A DNA stretch of 54,804 bases from an uncultured Lachnospiraceae bacterium. Lineage in GTDB: Bacteria > Bacillota > Clostridia > Lachnospirales > Lachnospiraceae. The notes beneath the pieces are model-generated. The model had not been told where the DNA came from. It did not search any database and saw only the letters and a program-made list of their open reading frames with translations. This document shows, one piece after another, positions 50,432 to 54,804 of the stretch (its first letter is position 1; every line of letters starts with the position of its first letter). Made by a program: the position numbers and the translations under genes. The stretch spans positions 1 through 54,804 of the forward strand of contig CAMGZH010000017.1 of the NCBI GenBank assembly GCA_946182825.1, written 5' to 3'.

Positions 50432-52552
50432 ATGATGAAATTAAAATGCTATGATATAGACATGAGTACTACAAAGAAGAAAACAAAAAAGACAGATATT
50501 GATGAAGAGATACAGTATTCTACTGAGACGGCTGAGGCTGCAGAAGAGGAAACGAAACAGTTTCATAAGACCGTAATGGAGCCGCCGGCGGTAGGGGCTG
50601 AATATGACGAGGAAGACGAAGTTCATAAACGACAGAAGATAAAAAAGAAAGTAGAAGAGGAGGAGGACGAGGGAGAGGAACCGCAGGAGTCTGAACCGGA
50701 TCGGGAAACGCTGAAGACAATCCTTGGAATGGGATATCATCCGAAGAAAATGGTTCGAAGGACCTTCACGTTGCTGAAAGGGAATTTCGGCAGTTTTATG
50801 CGGTTCGAGATCATATATAAGCTGGTCTCATTTTTCCTTTTTTATCCGCTCCTTGAGTTCTTGGAACGGCAGGCGTTTCGCATTTCGGGGGTGTATTATC
50901 TAAGCAACTACAACCTGCGTAACGTCATCAAAAATCCGGTGGTATGGATCATGCTCTTTGGTGCGTTGCTTTTGATGTCCATCTTCATATCCGTGGAATT
51001 TCTGGCGCTGTCCAGCGCGATCCACGCGTCACAGAATAAGGTGAAGATCACAGCCAATGACATGTTTAACGATGGACTTAGCCGCATACGTTACATGCTT
51101 CTTCCGAAAAACTGGGGATTCTTTTTATATGTATTTATGGTATTGCCCATGGTGGATCTGTATGACTGCCTGACGGCGGTTCAGCATTTCAGTTTGCCCG
51201 GTTATCTGGTAGAACGTCTTTTGAAAAAGGATCAGTTTCTTCCCTATGCATCCGTGGCTACCATTGTTCTTTTGGTGCTTGCCATCTGGTGGGTCTTTAC
51301 CATTCCGGGCATTGTCGTAAGACGGCAGGATTTTCATACCGCAGCGGGAAAGAGCCGTCAGATGATGCGTTGGCATTTTTTTCCGACGATCCTTGTGATC
51401 ATTGGCTGGATGGGGTTGATCGTTTTGATTTCTGCAGCCCTGTTCCTGGTACTTTTAGAGGGAACGAAATTTGGTATCATGTGGCTGGATCCTACGGTAG
51501 ATCCCTCCATTGCTACTTCGGGAAATACCATTATGGTTCTGGAAATGATCGTATTTCTGGTGTTTACCTGGTTTTTTGCTCCGCTGGTTTTTTGCAGAAT
51601 TCAGGCGGGATATTATGATCGCCTTCAGACCATGGGAATCCGGATCTCCAATTATCGCCCTTCCCGTCATGTTATTCAGGAACGTTGGTGGACGAAGGCG
51701 ATCGCCTGGATCTGTCTTATTACCTGCTGTTATGCTTTTATTCCGGGTAGATATCAACAGATCAAGACGGCCATTGTTGAGGGTGGCCGTGGAACTATGG
51801 TCATGGCTCACAGAGGTGATTCGGTGTCTGCTCCAGAGAATACCCTTCCGGCCTTTAAGAAAGCAATCGAAAATGGCGCCGATGCCATTGAGCTGGATGT
51901 GCAGATGACCAAGGACGGAACCGTTGTCGTAATGCACGATGCTTCCCTTTACCGGACAACGGGCAAGAAGAAAAAGATCTGGGAAGTGACCTACGATCAG
52001 ATCAAAGACCTCGATAACGGAAGCTTTTTCAGTAAGGAATATCAGTTTACGCACATTCCGACCCTGGATCAGACACTAAAACTCTGTAAGGGCCAGGCGT
52101 ATTTGAATATTGAGATCAAGCGAACCGGACATGACAGGGGAATTGTTGAAAAGACCCTTGAGATCATTGCAGCCAACCACTATGAGAAGGACTGCGATAT
52201 CACCTCCATGGACTATAATACGTTAAAACAGGTCAAGAAGTTGAATCCGAACATCTATACAGTTTACACCACGACCGTGGGAGGCGGCGATCTGTCTCAG
52301 TTGAAGGCGGCCAACGCTTTTTCTGTTGAACAGAACTTTGTGACCTGGGGCTTCGTTCAGTATATGAAGAGTGCCAACAAGGGTATTTTTGTCTGGACAG
52401 TGAATGATGCGGGAACCATCAATAAAATGATCGATCTGGATGTGGACGCGATCATCAGTAATGATGTGTCCCTTTGCAGAAGCCTGATGGCATCCAACAG
52501 CGGCCCCAAAGGTATGCTGCAAAGGATTCAGAGACTGATCCTTAACCTATGA
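50432..52552 (+). CDS. membrane-anchored glycerophosphodiester phosphodiesterase
   Basis: About 706 residues (696 if the ATG at 50462 is used; neither start has a clear ribosome site). The first 85 are disordered, rich in Lys and Glu. Six to eight helices follow (about 105-440, for example IMLFGALLLMSIFISVEFLA), then an extracytoplasmic GDPD domain from about 455: MAHRGDSVSAPENTLPAF, IELDVQMTKDG, VVMHDASLYRTT and NIEIKRTG. The catalytic His, Glu, Asp and second His are in place. It would cleave glycerophosphodiesters or teichoic-acid-type polymers at the outer face of the membrane. The gene is a single unit convergent with the next, 2 bp apart. Confidence 0.9.
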   Translation: MMKLKCYDIDMSTTKKKTKKTDIDEEIQYSTETAEAAEEETKQFHKTVMEPPAVGAEYDEEDEVHKRQKIKKKVEEEEDEGEEPQESEPDRETLKTILGMGYHPKKMVRRTFTLLKGNFGSFMRFEIIYKLVSFFLFYPLLEFLERQAFRISGVYYLSNYNLRNVIKNPVVWIMLFGALLLMSIFISVEFLALSSAIHASQNKVKITANDMFNDGLSRIRYMLLPKNWGFFLYVFMVLPMVDLYDCLTAVQHFSLPGYLVERLLKKDQFLPYASVATIVLLVLAIWWVFTIPGIVVRRQDFHTAAGKSRQMMRWHFFPTILVIIGWMGLIVLISAALFLVLLEGTKFGIMWLDPTVDPSIATSGNTIMVLEMIVFLVFTWFFAPLVFCRIQAGYYDRLQTMGIRISNYRPSRHVIQERWWTKAIAWICLITCCYAFIPGRYQQIKTAIVEGGRGTMVMAHRGDSVSAPENTLPAFKKAIENGADAIELDVQMTKDGTVVVMHDASLYRTTGKKKKIWEVTYDQIKDLDNGSFFSKEYQFTHIPTLDQTLKLCKGQAYLNIEIKRTGHDRGIVEKTLEIIAANHYEKDCDITSMDYNTLKQVKKLNPNIYTVYTTTVGGGDLSQLKAANAFSVEQNFVTWGFVQYMKSANKGIFVWTVNDAGTINKMIDLDVDAIISNDVSLCRSLMASNSGPKGMLQRIQRLILNL

Positions 52553-52554
52553 TC

Positions 52555-54078
52555 CTAAAGTTCGGCTCGGAACTGCGAAGGACGTTTGGATTCCGCTATT
52601 GCAAGAAATAAAAACAGGAGCGGTACCAGCAGGTTATGCGGGTTGTTTACAAGAGCCTGCGCGTAGTAACCGATGATACCGTAAAAGAAAAGGCTGGCCG
52701 ATGGGTCAGTTTTTTTCTTGCAAAAATACCGGCACAGGGTTCCTAGCAGCATACCGGTATAGCCGAGAAATCCGAAGATTCCGGTGGTGACGAGGTACTG
52801 CAGGTATTCGTTGTGGGCGTTGTTTACCGCGTTTCCCCAGATCCTTTGAATCTCTTCGGAAAAGTAGCGGTCTGTGTAGACTCCAAAGCGTTCCAGGCCG
52901 ATGCCGAAGAGTTTCCCGGGAAGGGAGACCTTCCGGAAGATGGAAAGGGCGTATCCCCAGATATAGCCGCGATTGTTTCCGAAGGCCGGTGAATAGTGCA
53001 TTATGACCCGGACCAGACAAAACAGGACAGCGCCGGCACAGAGCAGGAGATACAAAAGAAAGGGCAGGTTGTGAAGTTCCTTCTTATGGCTCATAAAGTA
53101 GCGGGACAGAAGAAGGAGCAGAGTGCATACCAGCAGGGCAACGGGCGGGATATGCCATGTTAGAAGGAAGGCAGGAACCCCACGGCGCACCGGAATGGCA
53201 GAGGGGACGATCACGGCTAGAAGCTGGCTCAGGCTACCGGCCAGAGACAGCAGAAGCAGCAGGGAAAGCAGACGCAGGTAGAGCTTACGGTGCAGAGCAA
53301 ACCCCACCAGAAAGGCCAGGCCGGCAGCCACCCCAAGAAATCCTCCGTCGCTATTATTATAAAAAAGTGCCATGGTACCGAGAAATGCACTGGTTCCAAA
53401 GAAGATCCGGCGGGAAGTTTTCTTATAAGAAAGAAAGGCGGCACAGATCGGTGGCAGCATCAGAGACAGATAGCCGGAAAAGGCGTTGATATTTCCGATG
53501 CAGGCAATATAGTTATACCGCTGCTCCGGCAGTAGCTTTTGGTGCAAGTCGAAGGGATCTGCTCCCAGTCCGTTGGCTATGGCCCAGAGAAACAGAGGAA
53601 GGGTCATTATGCCGATGGTCTTGATCAGAAAATCTTCCTCCACAGGGGCAAGCCGAAACAGCCCGTAGACGGCTGCAGATCCAAGAAGGGACCACAGCCC
53701 TACCTGCCAGCCCCGGTCTCCGGTAAAGGATGCAGCAGGCGATGTACAAAAGATGGTTGCCAGCACGCAGCTTACGCTGAATAGGAAAACAGCAATGTCG
53801 GTGGGGTGGAGGCGGTGCTTCCACGGGAAGACAGATGCATTTTCTGAAGGTTGCAGGTCGTCGGGTTGTATTGCGAGGTCTTGAGGCCGCAGGGGGATAA
53901 GACAGCCGAGTAGAATCAGTGATGGAATCAGATAAAAGGTTAGGGTAACCTTATAGGCATAACTTTTGGCTATAATGGTATTAAAATATCCCTGTTCCAT
54001 ATAATAAAGGCAGAAAGAGAGCAGAAGAAAAATGAAAAATTTATTCCAGTTTTTTTGATATTCCAGTAATTTTTTCAC
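52555..54078 (-). CDS. O-antigen ligase/polymerase-like membrane protein
   Basis: 508 residues with about 12 helices. The Wzy_C-type signature is near residues 390-450: RGYIWGYALSIFRK, then GIGLERFG and NNAHNEYLQYLVTTGIFG, with the conserved extracytoplasmic Asn-His-Glu that attaches or polymerises lipid-linked sugars. In a monoderm it could ligate a cell-wall glycan or glycosylate pilins, as PilO/PglL-type enzymes do in Gram-negatives. The longer reading starts at 54291, but AAGGGAG lies 10 nt before the GTG at 54078, the start used here. A pilin-glycosylation role is speculative. Confidence 0.78.
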   Translation of the reverse strand: MKKLLEYQKNWNKFFIFLLLSFCLYYMEQGYFNTIIAKSYAYKVTLTFYLIPSLILLGCLIPLRPQDLAIQPDDLQPSENASVFPWKHRLHPTDIAVFLFSVSCVLATIFCTSPAASFTGDRGWQVGLWSLLGSAAVYGLFRLAPVEEDFLIKTIGIMTLPLFLWAIANGLGADPFDLHQKLLPEQRYNYIACIGNINAFSGYLSLMLPPICAAFLSYKKTSRRIFFGTSAFLGTMALFYNNSDGGFLGVAAGLAFLVGFALHRKLYLRLLSLLLLLSLAGSLSQLLAVIVPSAIPVRRGVPAFLLTWHIPPVALLVCTLLLLLSRYFMSHKKELHNLPFLLYLLLCAGAVLFCLVRVIMHYSPAFGNNRGYIWGYALSIFRKVSLPGKLFGIGLERFGVYTDRYFSEEIQRIWGNAVNNAHNEYLQYLVTTGIFGFLGYTGMLLGTLCRYFCKKKTDPSASLFFYGIIGYYAQALVNNPHNLLVPLLFLFLAIAESKRPSQFRAEL

Positions 54079-54181
54079 GAAACAGGTGCTCCCTTCATGC
54101 CTGCAAAGCCAGTGTTTATCAGCTTTTTTCATTGTAGCACAGGGGGTTAAAAGAAGGAATGAAAAAAGTTTCAAAAAATGC

Positions 54182-54210
54182 TTGCATTGGTAAAAATCCT
54201 GTGATAATAT
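54182..54210 (+). promoter_or_regulatory. promoter of the tRNA operon
   Basis: TTGCAT (54182-54187) and TAATAT (54205-54210) with a 17-bp spacer, about 44 bp upstream of the first tRNA. The 40 nt between holds a small GAGG/CCTC hairpin. Confidence 0.8.
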
Positions 54211-54253
54211 ATATTTCGTCGCCGAGGGGAACACCTCACAGACACAACGAAAT

Positions 54254-54325
54254 GGCTCCATGGTCAAGCGGTTAAGACATCGCCCTTTCACGGCGGTAAC
54301 ACGGGTTCAATTCCCGTTGGAGTCA
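54254..54325 (+). tRNA. tRNA-Glu (TTC)
   Basis: Acceptor stem GGCTCCA with TGGAGTC; anticodon loop CTTTCAC, anticodon TTC at 54287-54289; T-loop GGTTCAATTCC. No encoded CCA. Confidence 0.97.
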
Positions 54326-54356
54326 CTAAGTGGACAGCTGATTCGTGTCCTACTTT

Positions 54357-54430
54357 GGACCTTTAGCTCAGTTGGTTAGAGCAACCGGCTCATAACCGGT
54401 CGGTCCCGGGTTCGAGTCCCCGAAGGTCCA
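54357..54430 (+). tRNA. tRNA-Met (CAT)
   Basis: Acceptor stem GGACCTT with AAGGTCC; anticodon loop with CAT; T-loop GGTTCGAGTCC. The fully paired first base pair fits elongator Met; an Ile2 (CAT, lysidine) identity is not excluded. Confidence 0.9.
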
Positions 54431-54462
54431 TTTTAACATCATATTCCCAGTATTATTTATCT

Positions 54463-54536
54463 GGCCTGGTGGCTCAGTTGGTTAGAGCGCCGCCCTGTCA
54501 CGGCGGAGGTCGCGGGTTCGAACCCCGCTCAGGTCG
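54463..54536 (+). tRNA. tRNA-Asp (GTC)
   Basis: Acceptor GGCCTGG with TCAGGTC (wobbles) and discriminator G, typical of Asp; anticodon loop CTGTCAC. Confidence 0.97.
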
Positions 54537-54540
54537 GTTT

Positions 54541-54613
54541 GGGATCTTAGCTCAGCTGGGAGAGCATCTGCCTTACAAGCAGAGGGTCACAGGTTCGAGC
54601 CCTGTAGGTCCCA
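54541..54613 (+). tRNA. tRNA-Val (TAC)
   Basis: Acceptor GGGATCT with AGGTCCC; anticodon loop CTTACAA, anticodon TAC; discriminator A. Confidence 0.97.
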
Positions 54614-54632
54614 TTTGGATGTTTACATCCGT

Positions 54633-54716
54633 GCCGGCGTGGCGGAATTGGCAGACGCGCAGGACTTAAAATCCTGTGGTGGCGACATCGTACCGGTTCG
54701 ACCCCGGTCGCCGGCA
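54633..54716 (+). tRNA. tRNA-Leu (TAA)
   Basis: Acceptor GCCGGCG with CGCCGGC; anticodon loop CTTAAAA, anticodon TAA; a long variable arm (84 nt in total) as in class II tRNAs. Confidence 0.97.
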
Positions 54717-54753
54717 TTTCGCAACTACAGGTTGTGATGCAAATATCATATAT

Positions 54754-54804
54754 GTGTGTGTAGCTCAGCTGGATAGAGCACTTGGCTACGGACCAAGGTG
54801 TCGG
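54754..54804 (+). tRNA. tRNA-Arg (ACG), cut by the window end
   Basis: D-arm TAGCTCAGCTGGATAGAGCA and anticodon loop CTACGGA with ACG are present; the T-arm and 3' acceptor lie beyond 54804. Confidence 0.9.

Noticed and set aside
54469-54669. 66-residue ORF over the tRNA cluster
   Set aside because: The reading frame is a translation of tRNA-Asp, -Val and -Leu sequences, a common false ORF.

Overview
The window looks like a chromosomal piece of a low-to-mid-GC, monoderm Firmicute, most likely a Lachnospiraceae-type Clostridium. Reasons: a complete type IV pilus (T4P) operon with no outer-membrane secretin, a T-box in front of thrS, WXG100/DUF4176-type (type VII secretion, T7SS) genes, sigma-A promoters of the TTGACA/TATAAT type, strong AGGAGG ribosome sites and Lachnospiraceae-like protein families. 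The species cannot be named from the sequence alone.

Layout. 0-3.8 kb: a 64-bp non-coding tandem repeat, serine acetyltransferase (cysE) behind an AraC-type regulator, and a divergent nucleosidase-like gene. 3.9-23.5 kb: a T4P operon behind a strong promoter and a 250-nt leader that can fold into mutually exclusive terminator and antiterminator structures. It carries pilB, pilT, pilC, pilA, pilD, a pilM-pilN fusion, pilO, four minor-pilin-like genes, a 1747-residue secreted or membrane protein and a VWA protein. 23.5-30.5 kb: uppP, a glycosyltransferase, rlmD, a hybrid histidine kinase and a double-receiver protein. 30.7-41.3 kb: a VanZ-like protein, an ABC ATPase remnant, a voltage-gated-type K+ channel, a Nif11-like small protein, dinB with an SOS-like operator, T-box/thrS, an acetyltransferase-amylase fusion, xth and a sodium-coupled NSS transporter.

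41.3-47.3 kb is the most unusual part. A secreted DUF3298-like protein, a DUF4176 protein, a T7SS-substrate-like protein and a family of four-helix membrane proteins lie in a locus that has been segmentally duplicated and scrambled. Three promoters in it share one ECF-sigma-like pattern (TGTAAC-N16-CGTTTATATAAG). An RNA element between the genes occurs twice, with compensatory base changes in one stem. The second copy contains a gutted DUF3298 gene with a small membrane ORF in its place, a split membrane-protein gene and an inverted hydrolase fragment.

47.4-54.8 kb: an HD hydrolase, an AraC regulator divergent from galK, a membrane-anchored glycerophosphodiesterase, an O-antigen-ligase-like membrane protein, and a tRNA operon (Glu, Met, Asp, Val, Leu, Arg) cut by the window end.

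The T4P genes form one assembly machine: motors PilB/PilT, platform PilC, alignment proteins PilMN/PilO, peptidase PilD, major pilin PilA and a minor-pilin/adhesin set. The ECF-promoter locus is best read as an envelope-stress-controlled, T7SS-linked effector cassette; this is inference. Regions longer than 300 bp without a gene are 1-365 (repeat and terminator), 3801-4169 (promoter and leader RNA), 34170-34601 (dinB promoter and operator, thrS promoter and T-box) and 42379-42788 (duplicated RNA element).
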